A stretch of DNA of 64,000 nucleotides from Hysterangium stoloniferum (GCA_015178975.1 WHVD01000172.1:1-64000); one strand, 5' to 3'; shown: positions 11,302 to 23,485, counted from the first letter of the stretch. A program made the numbers and translations. Notes: generated from the letters alone by a model not told the origin.

Positions 11302-12477
11302 TGTTATGACCAGAATTCCTGCCAGACTCCGGGCACTAACTTATACGCACCCATGCCCTATATGCACCAATTGTCAGTTTACCAGAATTCCCGCTGGACT
11401 CCATACATCAGACTTGTCCACGTTCAAGTTCGTTACATCGTGTATCAGTCACTGGAATACCTGCCAGACTCCGTCCCTGTCTATGTCTGATTGTAAGGGT
11501 ACACTGGTTACATTTCCAAGCCCTGCTTTCCTATGCTAGTACGAGCACCTAGTTAGTGCACATCCCCTATGTATCCATCACCTGGTTAGTTATTTAGAGT
11601 TCAATAGCTAAAGATATCCTCCAATTACAGGATGATCAATGGATCAGATCCATCGATCCATCTTTGTAACTCAGGCTCCAGCACTACAATAGTTTGTGGC
11701 TATTTCCATGTTCCCTAGATGCCTTAGAGGTGTATATAGGAGTAGCTAGCTCATGTATATTTGCTAGCTTGATATCTACTAGGTTTTCTGTCCTATACCT
11801 TAGTCCGAGTTACATATCTCGTCCCCTGACACCGACCTCATCCCATGCATCAGTCACCGGACCCCGCTCAAAAAACCCGTCATCCCTCTAACTGAGCCCC
11901 ATTCCCATTTTAGTCAATGACCTGTCACAATTTGGACTCTGCTCCCACTCCATTTCCCATTACGGTTTATGATTTGTCACAATTCAGACTCTGCTCCGTT
12001 CCATCCCATTCCTAACACCAAATTTGGTGTTTACTTATGTCATTTTATGTTTTGCTAGTTTTGTTTCATTATTACTGGATTTGGTATGTTATACATTCCA
12101 CAGTCTATATAGTCTGGCAGATGTTGTACATACAATCCAGTCAGAAAATCAGCTTAAATTCTCCCCAGTAATCTAGTACATTTTCTGCTCTAAACTCCTC
12201 TCTGAATTACACCACTCTTGCTAGTCAGAGCCCACAGGCTCTGACACATCTATCTCTTAACCTCCGACTTATCTCGACTACCCAACCTCTCAACCCATGA
12301 CCTCCGACCTACGACCCCTTGACCCACAAACTCCACCCGGACTCCCTGGGTTTCCCATCTGCCTGTTTGAAATTGGACAACACAATCTCATGAGGGTACA
12401 GCCTATAAGCTGAAGCCAAGTCCTACTGGATTTCCCACAGGTTTCTCCAGAAACCCACCATGTACGTACCCTTAACA
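11302..12477 (+). repeat. 3' LTR of gypsy copy 2 (family A, with insertion)
   Basis: Starts TGTTATGACC after the polypurine tract and ends CCTTAACA. It aligns with the 819-bp LTR at 4782 but is longer because of an inserted 340-bp piece (11492-11831). The TATA box, palindrome remnant and gcagcctataagctgaagcc block remain. Most CpG sites of the younger LTRs are TG or CA here. Confidence 0.88.
11492..11831 (+). mobile_element. 340-bp solo LTR nested in the copy 2 LTR
   Basis: The inserted segment starts TGTAAGGG and ends CCCTGACA, near-inverted ends of LTR type. The flanks ctgat and ccgac can be read as a 5-bp duplication decayed by C-to-T change. An internal gtatatagg resembles a TATA box. 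A copia-type origin is likely but unproved. Confidence 0.5.
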
Positions 12478-12582
12478 CACAGCACATAAGCTGAAGCTGA
12501 TGTCCTGACCCTATCCAATAGTTTCCAACTTCCCAGTGACTTTCTGATAGTTCCAGAATAGGTTCCAACACGGCACTTAACA
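12478..12582 (+). repeat. 3' end of a family B LTR, target of gypsy copy 2
   Basis: Aligns with 58041-58145, the end of the intact family B solo LTR, ending GGCACTTAACA. It is CpG-depleted. Its 5' part must lie left of copy 2, outside the window. Confidence 0.7.
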
Positions 12583-12637
12583 GCCCTCTCTCTTGTTTCT
12601 TTTGTGTTTTGGTAGCCTTGTTAGTGTTGCCCTAACA
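12583..12637 (+). repeat. end of a third LTR type (family C)
   Basis: The stretch ending gttagtgttgccctaaca recurs inverted at 15825-15862. It directly abuts the family B LTR end, suggesting B inserted into C. Too short to classify. Confidence 0.4.
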
Positions 12638-12658
12638 TTGCTCAAGCTTTTGTCTAGT

Positions 12659-13239
12659 GGAGGATAACCCAAAACTTTAAAAATTATTTATCCACTAAAG
12701 TATATATATTTATATTGTTTGTTGTAAAATTAATATTTAATCAAATTCAGTTGATTAGGTATCACTCTGAAGAATGCAAAAATATCAATATTTATCCTAT
12801 ATCTGACAAAATTTAGTCAAACAATTGTCTGTAGATTATTCTTTTGGAATAAATTGCACAATGGGGATTGGTACCCCAGATAGTTCTGGTTAACTCTCTA
12901 AACCAACTAAATTTAAATTATATGAAATATATTTGAAAGTTTGCTTGTATACAACAGAATACATCATAACCCAAAGATTAAGTCATAACCCAAATGATCT
13001 TGTTTAACCCAAATGATCTTGTTTAACCCAAATGATCTAGGTTAACCCAAATAATCTTGTGTAACTATGTCATTTGTGTGTATTTTAAAAAGGCATGCAT
13101 ATTTTAAAGATGAAATTTCAGGTAATTAAATATAAACTCATAGAATAAGTTGTCATGGCCAGAAGGAATAGACTCACTTAGAAAATATGAGGATTATCCA
13201 GTAAAATTTTGTATATTCAATAAAGTGTGACCATCCTCC
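12659..13239 (+). mobile_element. MITE copy 1 (581 bp, 3-bp duplication AGT)
   Basis: The same unit occurs inverted at 44423-45004. Ends are GGAGGAT and ATCCTCC. The flanks are AGT on both sides here and ATA on both sides in the other copy, so the boundaries are defined by two independent insertions. Inside are AT-rich DNA and repeats of tttaacccaaatgatct. No coding capacity is seen. Confidence 0.7.
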
Positions 13240-13242
13240 AGT

Positions 13243-15403
13243 GCCTTCATGGAACCAAACAAGAACAGTCATATTCCTCAAAAGTAATAACTTTTTCAGA
13301 AGAAGAGAGTAAGAAATTTCTTGAAAGTTCAACTAGTAGGCCCAAAGTTCTGTATCAGTTTGATTGGCAGGGCAGATTGTATTAAAATAGGTGAAAGGAA
13401 AGCTGAAGCTCACCCAGAACACTGTGAGGGAAAAGATGAAAGCAAGCTCTAAGGTTGCTTTCCCACAGCCACACAGGTGTGACAAAGTACTGTGTGCTTA
13501 TATAAGTGCCCAAGTTCCTGGGAACGTACATACATAGTTGCCTAACAAGGTAATTCAGTAACTACTTCACCTACAGTGCAGGAATAAATACTACAAACAT
13601 CAGAAAAATACAGGGAGCTGACATGTATATCATTTCTGCTTGAGGACACCCTCAAATGCATCTTCAATGGCAGCTTTGAATGTAGGCCAATCAGATAGTG
13701 TATAGCCATCAGAGGTCTTGAAAACATCCCACTGATGTCAATGTAAGGCTGCATTAGACAGCAGCCTTTCACAGGGCTTGGGAGTTTGGAGATGGAATAG
13801 GGGCTTGAGAGGAAGGGAATACTGTGGGATGAAGCTTAAAATGAGGGAAATGCACTTCAAACAATATCTAAAGAAGGTGACAAAGAAGTACCAGGCTGTG
13901 GGAAACTGTCTTGAGGTTTGGGACTGGAGTTACAGGGGAGAGAGATGTTTCAGGGTGAAGCTAACAACTCAGAAGGTGAAAGGCATGGAAAGTTGCATGT
14001 GTTGATGAGAAGAGGATTGTTGAAGAGGGGAAGGGTTTAATGGATGTTGAGGAATGGAAGTACAGTAGTAGCATGTTCACAAGGGCAGAGAGTGTGAGCA
14101 GCAGTGCCAGTTATAATGTCTTCTTGGCCACAATTGTGGATACAGGGGCTCTACAAGACACTTTTGTCTTTTCACAAGCAAACAAGATGAAAAGAAGACT
14201 CTTAATCTTTGGGAGGGTGAGACTCCATTATGTAAGCTATGTAGTGCAGCATGCACACAAAACACCTCTACCAAGTTACTGTTATTTAAGCTAATGTAAG
14301 ATGGTTTATATACAGAGGATGTATCAGTGGAACTGAGATATGGAACAAAATAAATGAGGAGAACAAAGGGAGAACAAAGGAACAATAGATTCTAAAGGAA
14401 TAAAAGAAATGTGGAGGAATATTCTAGTGGTATCATACTGGTATATTCTTTGTAAAAGGAACACATAGAGACAAGAGGACATGTGTGGCCAATCAAAGGC
14501 TCAAGGCAATGGAATCAAAATCTGTGCTGTCATGTGTCTTTGATTTAGCAGAATCAGTGTTGGGAGTTCACTCCCTTACAGTTGCATACTCAGCAGCCAC
14601 TTTATCTTTCAAGGTTGATGTGGTCAATAATTCATAGTACAAGCTTTAGAATAGTTGGCCATGATGAGAATACAATCAGATATTTTGTCTTTGCCTTTTC
14701 CACAGAGCAGGCAGAAGTTGTTTATCCATGTGTGTTAAGGTCTAAGCAAGGGGGTAAAGGGAGGCTCTATGCCAGGGGGCTGATGATAGAGATCATACTA
14801 GTTGGGAGGTCTGACTCTATGAAACAAGTGGAGCTTGGCTTCAACTTATATGTTAAGGTGCTCTGGTATTTCAAACAGAGCAGATAGTACACTAAAGACT
14901 AAAGACAACACTTAGCTCAATCAACTGGAGGGAAAAATGCTAAGAGTCATGGGGTAAAGAGTCACAGCTTGCCAATGACATCTTCAAGGGCATTAGGGAG
15001 GGAGTAAAGTGACTGAAGACTAAATGGAAGAGTCAACACCCTTGTTGGTGTAATACTCTTTGACTTTGAGTTTGGCCCAAGGTTCAGCAGTGCCTCCTTT
15101 CATGTAAGATAGGGCAAATATTATTTTGTCAGAGTCATACTCCACCCTCTTCCCATGAAAATAGAGCATGAGTTGATAAATGAAGGTTTCTGTTTTCTTC
15201 TGAGACCCATCAAAAAGATCTGGAGTGGCTACTTTCAAGGTCCTGGCTGATGAGGTGGGTAGAGATGGCTGAAGATCCTTCAGAAGCTGCTGCATCTGAA
15301 GTATCTTTTGCTGCAGCTCTTGAATAGGAGGAGTAGAGGATGTCGTAGGGGGAGAGGTATCCATGGTATCTGTAAAAGGGGGAAAAAAAGAGGTGGGGTC
15401 CAA
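13243..15403 (-). pseudogene. decayed minus-strand gypsy element with gag remnant
   Basis: The best part is 15403-15020, an open frame with an Ala/Pro/Ser-rich start, a predicted coiled stretch (QELQQKILQMQQLLKDLQ) and a capsid-like domain (LFDGSQKKTETFIYQLMLYF, then GTAEPWAKLKVKEYY). Further along the minus strand, near 14700, is CLLCGKGKDKISDC, a zinc knuckle whose His is lost. The rest, to about 13250, has no long frame. A block around 13500-13600 (ctacagtgcaggaataaatac) recurs near 45850, probably LTR sequence. Confidence 0.55.
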
Positions 15404-15767
15404 TAGGGTAGGGTGTGCACTGATCTTCCCTCAGGAGTGTGTGTGTGAAAGAAAGCTAGCTACAAAAGTGCCCTTGGTCATACCTATCTACTTTAAACTA
15501 AAAGGACTATTTAATTATTTTACTGAACACCCAGTTGTCACCTTTTTGAGCCTGATCCAAGAATCACAGGGTTGACTACCTGGATATTTTCTGGAGAACT
15601 GAAAGCTGTCTCAAAATGAGAACCAGCCCCAACAGTTGGTGTTCCTAATTAAAAAGGTCACAACACACTATATAGGAGTTTTGTTGACAGTGCACAGAGC
15701 CTGAGAGGTTGATAGATGGAGGAATAGGGAATTGGATGTGGGGAGTTATTGAGAATAGATTTGTTGA

Positions 15768-15798
15768 GAGAGAGAGAGAGATAGAGAGATAGATGGTA
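15768..15798. repeat. GA-rich microsatellite
   Basis: A run of gagaga passing into gatagaga units. Simple sequence only. Confidence 0.8.
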
Positions 15799-15824
15799 GA
15801 GTTGTTAAAAGAGGTTCAATCTTC

Positions 15825-15862
15825 TGTTAGAGCAACACTAACAAGGCTACCAAACACAAGAT
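15825..15862 (+). repeat. family C LTR end (inverted match to 12600-12637)
   Basis: tgttagagcaacactaacaa is the reverse complement of the LTR end at 12637. It lies upstream (in minus orientation) of the gag remnant at 15403, so it could be that element's 5' LTR. The other LTR border was not found. Confidence 0.35.
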
Positions 15863-17224
15863 AGAATATAGAAATATGAAGTGAAGAGGGGACAGCTCAA
15901 TGACCGGGGAGATCACACTTGTTTTAGTGGAATTCCTAAGAGATTGAAACTAAATAAATGAGTATGTACAGGTCTACTATTTATACTATTTTTTTAATAT
16001 TTATTTATTTATTAGGACTCTGAGAAAAATACTAAAAATGGCAAGTATGCACCCTACAGTGCATAGCCGTGCCTCAGCACTTATGTAAGCCCACCCAGCA
16101 CACAAGGAGGCCCCATGGGCACACAGTGCAAAGCACTGTGTGCCCATCAGGATGTAGGTGGTGGTGGCAGCCTTGCATCAGTGCTGACGTGAGGATGCCA
16201 TAATACTGCTGTGCTGTGTGCACACATTGTGACTGCAGTGTGCACACTTTGTGACTGTGCAGTGTGCCCATGCATTGTGATGGTGTGACCACTTTCAATA
16301 GCAGTGGCGGTGGTGTGATTACATAATCATTCTCGCACCGTGCCTGCACTGCTACATGTAGATATAATAAAATAAACTAAAATCAAAAATAAATGGCAAA
16401 AATATATATTATATATATTGCCCTGACAAACAACTCTAGCAGTTGCTGGTAGAGATGTGTCTGGGAATGTGGGACTGGTAGATGGTGAGAGGGATCAGCA
16501 AAGAAGCTGCCTCCTATTAGTATTTTATATTGAATGTTTAATAAAATTTGTATTATGACTTCAACTAAAATTTGTGAGTGTAGAAAGAATATTGGAGGGC
16601 TGGAATGGTCATAAACATCTTCAAGAGCCCATGCTGACTTTTGGCTTGAGGATGGGACCTCTGCCTTCAGAGGGGACCAGCGATCATGCACTTGTCAATC
16701 ACTATATTGGACCCCTGCAATCACTTGTTCATTCTCAACAATCCAACAACCTGTTGGACCCCTGATAGACTCAAGAACCCTGTCTTGATGGCAATACCTT
16801 TCTTTTTAGATACTGGTTTCAGCCCTCTGATTTACCTTTTGGACTCATTATCATTACTCCCTGTTGCCCTATGTTTCTTTTTTCTGCTTTTCTAGCTCAT
16901 TTCAGCCATCCACTTTACAACTCAAGACACTTAGGCTCTTGTTTACATCCAAAAATGAAAACACCAGTGAGTTCTAAGAGGGTAGGGAATATGTAGACTT
17001 GCCAAGACAAGACCAAGTATCTGATGGGGTTTAACATGCTGTTTACTGAGGATTCTATGAAGTCACTAGCTTTCATCAGAATGCTATCATGTTCAACAGT
17101 TGCTTCTAAAGAGGGTAGTCACATGCATGGAGGTGCCAGACTGAGGGGTGTTCAGTAGAACTCTAAAGGTATGTAGTTTGTGTATGCAGGGCACCAAACT
17201 GGGAGAATGTCCAAGAGGAATCTA
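15863..17224. other. CpG-poor repeat debris without a recognisable gene
   Basis: Contains a pocket rich in gcacactgtg-like words (16060-16350) and a short stretch at 16850-16880 matching the gypsy region just after pol (compare 9955-9985). No supported coding frame. Confidence 0.5.
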
Positions 17225-18205
17225 AATGTCACAAATGTACAAGCTCAAATTTCAATAATATTCAATTTAAATTTCTTTGACATTCCTTCAACATTCCTTT
17301 GACTTTCCTTTGACTTTCCAACTCGATTTCTGACTTGACCTCTGATTCAACTATTCCTCAACAACATCAAATCTCTTTGTCATGAATGGAATTTTACTCA
17401 CTAAAGTCAAATAAACAATCGAAGAATATTCAACAATATTGAATAAAGATGCCTCATTCAACGAAGTATTAATTCGTCCTGTTGATAAAGCATGAGGCAA
17501 AGATAGGACACAGAGGCTCATGAATAATTAAGTCAAAGAAAGGCTTGGAAAAAGTTCGACAATTATATAATACAGTAATAATATAATATAGTACAGGTTT
17601 TCTGACTGACTTCCTTTGTTCCTATCATTGCCCTTACATATATACTATACATGTATATCATTTACCTATGATGATAATATGATATCAAAGTGAAATCATC
17701 AATGACATCAAACTGAGACAAGTTGAAGATATTTGATATTGTCGAAGATATTGTCAAAGAATAGTCAAGTCAGAAGTCGAGTCGGAAATTGAGTTGGAAA
17801 GTCAAAGAAATGTCAAAGAAATGTCAAAGAAATATTAAATTGAATATTATCGAAATTTGAGTTTGTATGTTTGTGACACTCTTTCAACATGTCTCATTTC
17901 AACTTCACGAATGATTTCATTATTAAATCATAATATAGTCATGGTGATGCGAAGAAAAGCATAAAGGGGCCTTGAAAGGAGCAAGGGAAGTCAGTCGAAA
18001 TATCTGTAAAATTAGTGTCATATTAATAATCAAAATCTAACTTGTTGTAACTTCTTTGACAACACTTCTGTGAGCTCTTGCAACTTGTAATTGCCTCTTA
18101 CTTCATCAACAGGGCAAATATATACATCATTGAATGAGGCTTTTGAATTCGACCAATAGAATATTATTTGACTTTATTGAAGAATATTCGATTTGTGACA
18201 CTAAA
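17225..18205. repeat. nested long inverted repeats
   Basis: 17225-17370 is the reverse complement of about 17700-17885, with outer ends gtcacaaa and tttgtgac. A second pair, 17397-17470 and 18126-18205, surrounds and overlaps it. The arms carry direct repeats of ctttgacatt. The structure resembles foldback or MITE-type elements; target duplications were not identified. Confidence 0.5.
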
Positions 18206-18940
18206 GATGGGTGGCCAGCAGAGTCTCCACACCCTGGCCAAGCTAAAGAGAAAGAAATTGATCATCAGATGTCTGAACTATATGATAACCCAATATCCAA
18301 CAATCAATGGATTGTAAATGGGTGGGTTAGTAGTATCCCAGGATTGCCAAATACCCAAAAGTCAAATTTGTCATAAAAAATTTCCTTACAGAAGGGTGAC
18401 TGAAATGATCTTTTGAGGAGTGACAATACTGTTAAACAATGTTGTCCAAGTGTTCTGAGGGAGACCGGGTCAACCAGTCAAGCTGGAGCTAAAACAAGTC
18501 TGAAGGCTAAAAGGGAAAGCTAAAAAGGAGGAAGCCAAAATGGCTTTGAGAGTCTAAAATGAATGGATGCATTGCAAGTCAGGAAGTGGCTTTCACACAG
18601 GAGGATCCAATGTGATCCTTAGCCTGCATGGGGGCCCAAGGGATTGCTTACATTACTTTTGACTCAATCACCAATGTCAGGTCATTGTCTTTTTGTCATT
18701 GTCTTTCCTCAGGTGGTAGCTTACTGTCTGGGCCAATCTTTGAGCTGAGCTTGGCTTGGACAATCTGTGGAATGCCATGATCCATGCCATCCCTTTTGCA
18801 AGTGTGTAGGCTGCTGTAGAGGGTCCAATTGGGAAGCAACTCAAAATGATTCAAGCTCCAAGTCATAATCACAGTCACACTCCACTTCTTATACACATTT
18901 TGGCACTGATCAATCATCCATCACAGCATCTGTCAGAGTC
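18206..18940. other. repeat debris, no gene recognised
   Basis: Short frames on both strands lack family motifs. CpG is scarce up to about 19000 and normal beyond, which marks the border of the gene island. Confidence 0.4.
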
Positions 18941-19091
18941 TGTTGAGCCATAGAAGCTGTGAAATGCTGGTGTTGTTTCAGATAATTGATTATGAGATTG
19001 AATTAAATATTTGGGTATATAAAGGTAGTTAACGTTATATGACAGTGTGTTCTGCCCACCTATAAAATCTTAACAGGTTATGGGCCCGGGG
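18941..19091 (+). repeat. copia-type LTR remnant with primer-binding site
   Basis: TGTTGAGCC (18941) to CTTAACA (19075), with gggtatataaagg as a TATA box, followed at once by ggttatgggcccggg. Copia elements prime from an internal part of initiator tRNA-Met with a GGTTATGGGCCC-type site. No internal coding region follows, so this is a 5'-end remnant. Confidence 0.5.
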
Positions 19092-19581
19092 CCAAAACCA
19101 TTGGCGATCCCATATGCCACCTCAGCTCTAATATTCCCTTCGACTGTATATTGTATTCTAGATCGCATATAGTGATGCTCGGCTTTTCTCGTAGTTTCAA
19201 TATAACATAGCTATGAAGAACTTAAGCTAGGCTTCCAAGTTGATTCTTACAAGTTTGATGTGATTTCATCCAACGGGTGAGAAAGTAACGCCTTCACATC
19301 ATGACGCGTACTAGTATGGTCGACTACCATCAATATCTTTCCAATTAGACAGCGCGTATCAATTATGGACGATTTGCGGAACGATATTAAGGCTCGCATA
19401 TGATTGGTTCTGCTAATGCCCTGTATGGGAGTCGTCGATCTCTCGTCGGTTTTCCTGTCCTGTTCCACCAGGATCCGATCGCTATATCTCTCACTTCTCC
19501 TGAAGGGCAGGCCGGACTTGCTTTCATTTTTCGTAGCTTTCGTCTTCGCTTCCACCCCTATTGTCTTCTGGCAAGACCATA

Positions 19582-21135
19582 ATGGACGCCGCCATATTGG
19601 AATCCCTTCTGCCTGGCATCGTTGCTCGTAAGCGGGTTTTAGCTCCAAAAATACTTATTAGTTCAAACACTTCTCTTGAAGTCGATGCAAGCAAGTTCTC
19701 TTGGGTGGCTTCGTTCACTGTGATGATGTATGATTATGGTACGATGGACTTTCGTTCCACTACACAACACATGCCATGCTGAAGACTGTTCTGCCTATGT
19801 ACTAGTATTGACTTTTGGTGACGAGGTTTGTTTGAAGACTGTTCATCATTTGTTAGTAGTGGTGGCAGACTTGACTTGTAGGTCTACATTTGGCGTGAGC
19901 AACGCTGGTCTGTCGGAAAGGTCTTATATCTGGTTGTAAGTCATCCGTGTGTTACACATCGTCAAGGTCAAGACGTATTGCATAGCTTCGATATCTGGGA
20001 ATATCTATTATGTTTATCGACGTTGTAGGTGTGTACACTATTAACTTTAAAGTTTTCAGAGAAACTCAATGTCAAATGCTTTCTAGTGGCTTTCCATGGC
20101 GATCTTGGAGACGAGGTGATTTTTTCTTTTTCCAATTCCTTTCAAAACCGTGCTCACCAGTTTGAAACAGTTGTAAGGGCGTCTCATAACTATAAGCACA
20201 TCAGTTTAATATATTTTACAACCAGTTGTAGAGGGTTTCTCATATGGCTAATTGTATCGTCAGTGCTTCGCCGCTATGCCTTAATTATTCATATCATTTA
20301 TACTTCTCACAGCATAATATTTGTGATATTCTCAGTCGAAGGTAATGCACTGCTTAAATTAAATTAAATATGTGCATCTACTTATCTTCTACTCACATAA
20401 GCGATCCTACTATGTCGAGTCAGTCTAGGATAGCAAACACAGGGATATGATATTTTGACGTGTTCCTGCTTCAGGTTTATGCCGTTTATGGACGTAGCAA
20501 ATACATACTCTTTATCGTGGGCGGGACACTTGTAGTTGGTTTAACATCGAGTTCAGCCATCATAGGAAAAAACTTGCCCATTGGTGAGTGGAGTTCCTGA
20601 GGCTGATGGAAGACAGAGACATACCGCTTGACACAGGAGCGTCCTTCCCCATGGGCTTAACTGGGTGCGGAATTACAAAAATCCCCCCAATTTTTTGGTA
20701 CACGTGGCTATTTCCCATGATCAACGAGACAACACTCTGTATTCTCATGTTATGGAAGGCTTGGGGAATGTGGAAAGACGAATATCAATCAACTTTGCTT
20801 CAAAGACTGGTTCAAGATAGTGCCATATACTTTCTCAGGTGCGGTTATCGGTTAATAATTTCATACACTCGACACTCGACACTGAACATCATGCTTTGTA
20901 GCATCTTCATCTTGTTGACCTTTAACTGCCTTATATGGCTGCTCAACATCGTGGATTATGTCGATTTTACTGTTGGGTCAGAGTTTTGGCTTACTTACCA
21001 TGAGAGTTTATCTGATACAACAAACCGATTTACAGATGGGAGGTCACCATATCCTGCACGATCGGCAGTCGTCTACTCATGAACATTATGTCGCGCCCGA
21101 CTCATTCTTATGATGAATCGTTGCTTCCCAAGTAA
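19582..21135 (+). CDS. DUF6533-family multispanning membrane protein (intact paralogue 1)
   Basis: Member of a large basidiomycete family of integral membrane proteins with no known function. Exons read with confidence are 19582-19627, 19682-19738, 19806-19825, 19882-19935, 19986-20028, then 20475-20583, 20637-20838, 20902-20976 and 21036-21135; two or three exons between 20029 and 20474 are unresolved. Splicing yields the N-terminal signature DYVLTFGDEVYIW...GKVLYLVLRY, then VYAVYG, TWLFPMINETTLCILM, NCLIWLL and SRLLMNIM near the C-terminus, all typical family positions. Exons 2-5 have the same lengths (57, 20, 54, 43 nt) as those of the gene at 26933-28663, which supports the model. The start ATG sits 46 nt before the first intron. 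No stop or shift was seen. It is more diverged than the other copies here. Confidence 0.82.
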
Positions 21136-22247
21136 TCAGTCAGGCCATACTATGCGATTTTCCTTGCCATAGTGTCATTCATTGTTGTATCCATCTCGTC
21201 CGCTTCGACGATGAAATTGTACTAAGATGTATAATCTACAACAAACCCTGTAACATGCTACTTGTCGATGATAGATCAGTCGCTGCTTCTGTATTTATTA
21301 ATTTAATTTAAGCCAATCCAGGGCATACTAACAGCACCTAAGAAAAACCCATTAGGTTTACTTTTAGCTTGACATCGAACAGTACCTGTGCTTTCATGGG
21401 CGAGCAGGCCAGAATTTATATGGCAATGATATCTCTTAGAGAGCTGTAGACAGTTCTATATAAGAGATGTCAAAAGTAATACTTGTTCACAGATGGTGGT
21501 ATGCGCAAGGTGTTCTCCCACCATGCCAATCATCCTGTCCTAGCGTTAATGGCAAGAATCCCCGTCGTCGAATTTCAGGTCACGTTTGCTGCCTCGCAAA
21601 GTGCACTTGCGCACCAAATTTTATTTCAATTAAACATCAATCTCGAAGCTCACAAGAATGTTTCATCAGCACAAGAAATATGATTTCCGTTTGAGTTTGC
21701 ATCTGTCTCGTAAGAGGAGGCAAATGAGTCCATGAACGGTAAACTACTCGATAGGTGTGCCATTATTCTCGGGTGGCACAGCCCTTGGCGGGTCTGCTCA
21801 GAGACGGGCGACACGATGAGGACCGGGGCCGGGATGCCGAATGGTGACAATAGACTGTTGCAGACAGCGAAGGCACCTATTGAGTTTTAAAAGTGGCAGC
21901 CGCAGGACTGAATTCGGCATTCAATTGGCTTTCCAGGAGACATTTCGTGCAGATTACACCGATGCAGCTCGTCCTACTCAGAGTCAGCCTGGCGTTCGAT
22001 TCGATACACCCTATGTACGCATAATCTTGGAGACAGCCACGACAAACAATACACTGACTACAAAGGAATACAGCTGTACGTATCCAACTTGAAAGTGTCA
22101 AGTGCATTGGCACTCCAAATTATAGCCCCCAGTCATGAAAAGTAATTTCACCTACCCAGTTTGGACGCCTTTGTCCGGCCACGGCGCTGACGTGATTTGG
22201 AGCCGAAAGGTTTCTTCCGCGGGCTAACTTTTATCTCCTAAACACAC
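21136..22247. other. intergenic region before the CCC1-like gene
   Basis: No convincing coding frame. About 100 bp before the CCC1-like start is gctgacgtgattt, a possible CRE-like TGACGTGA site; this is a motif match only. Confidence 0.4.
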
Positions 22248-23485
22248 ATGTCCAACCGCAAAGGCTCCGTGTCGACCGACTCGACAATAACCATCGCTCC
22301 TTCCTCCGTCGCTCTACCACACCGCACAGAGGCTGAAACACAGGCCCAAGGACAGCGCCCGCCAGTCTGGTCCCTGGACTCCACCGCAGACCCTGCGATA
22401 TCCGCGCCGTTGCCAGCCAAATGCGACCGGCACGGGAGACCCAACGGAATTTGCTGCAAGGAGCTGAAGGGTGAGGATGAGCGACACTTGCTAGATCCGG
22501 ATGTCGTCCGTGATATGTAAGTCTTGTCATGATCATTTGCAGTGACAATGCGTGCTGCATCTCGGGATATGCGGTATGGCGATATGTGACTAACGAATGG
22601 ACACACCACAAGTGTTATTGGTCTTTCGGATGGGCTGACCGTCCCGTTTGCGTTGACCGCTGGTCTTTCGAGCCTGGGAGAATCAAGATTAGTCGTGGTG
22701 GGCGGTGTCGCCGAGCTAATTGCCGGTGCCATCTCTATGGGCATTGGTGGCTTCCGTACGTGTCACGTCTACCCTGCCCTTGACAGAGCCCCAATTCCCC
22801 ACTAACCATACAACTTCGCGTCGTCCCAGTCGCATCCCAGGCCGAGCGCGACCACTACCGCTACCTCCAAAAAGCGACGTCCGCTCGCGTCATCCGCTCC
22901 TGCGCCGGCGAAATGGAGCGCGAAGTCCACGCTGTCCTCGGGCCGGTGGGTGTTCCCGAACGGCTCAGCAGACAGGTGGCAGACAGCCTGCGCAAGGTCG
23001 AAGTCGACTCCGGAGGGTTAGGCGCCGTTTCTGGTCCCCCCAGCGAAGAGGAGGGAACCCTGCGGTGGAGCAAGGACGTCGGATTGACGGCTTTCCTTCT
23101 CAAGTTCGGTGAAGGTCTAGGTATGTGTGGGCCGTCCCGTGCCAGTGCCGTTGCTCATCATTTCTCAACCATAACAGACGAAGTACCCACTCGCCGCCTG
23201 TATATCTCCGCATTCACAATCGGCATGGGCTACCTCATCGGTGGAATCATCCCGCTGATGCCCTATTTCTTTACCTCGTACGCCAAAGTAGGTCTCCTGT
23301 GGTCGTGCATCGTGACAGGGATCGTATTGCTCGTCTTCGGCGCAGTCAAAGCCCACGTCACCGGCGCGCAAACGGGCACTCGCGGATACCTTTGGGGCGC
23401 AATCAGCATGTTATTCGTTGGCGGATCCGCGGCAGGCGCAGCATATGGAATCGTTGCTGCTATCGAAGGCCTGAATTCTCATTGA
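22248..23485 (+). CDS. CCC1/VIT-family vacuolar iron/manganese transporter
   Basis: Predicted to move Fe2+ (and Mn2+) into the vacuole for storage and detoxification. Four exons, 22248-22516, 22613-22755, 22830-23120 and 23178-23485, join in frame to 336 residues; introns are 96, 74 and 57 nt. After a hydrophilic N-terminus comes the family signature DIVIGLSDGLTVPFALTAG in the first membrane helix, then AELIAGAISMGIGGFLASQ. A cytosolic segment follows with the Glu-rich helical pattern of the metal-binding domain (QAERDHYRYL, GEMEREV). Three membrane segments close the protein (MGYLIGGIIPLMPYFF, LLWSCIVTGIVLLVFGAVKA, SMLFVGGSAAGAAYGIVAAI). Length and topology fit the family. Reading frames opposite this gene are shadows. 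Metal choice cannot be told from sequence alone. Confidence 0.93.

Larger units (their letters stand above)
5601..12477 (+). mobile_element. Ty3/gypsy copy 2, 5'-interrupted, CpG-depleted relic
   Basis: The older relative of copy 1 provides the target of the copy 1 insertion. It begins inside gag at 5601 and runs through protease, RT, RNase H, integrase, chromodomain, an antisense pseudogene and the 3' LTR. Against copy 1 it differs mainly by CG to TG or CA changes, several of which create stops. Its 3' end (12477) lies in a family B LTR: the following cacag matches cgcag at the same place in the intact B copy at 57582-58145. Confidence 0.92.

Noticed and set aside
5601-12477. Copy 2 as an active autonomous gypsy element
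   Set aside because: Its gag is interrupted by copy 1 and its pol has several stops and frameshifts.
16074-16349. 91-codon minus-strand frame
   Set aside because: It covers gcacactgtg-type repeats; low complexity and no motif.
22238-22744. Minus-strand frames of 126-168 codons over the CCC1-like gene
   Set aside because: They overlap the well-supported spliced transporter exons and show no family motif; GC-rich coding shadows.
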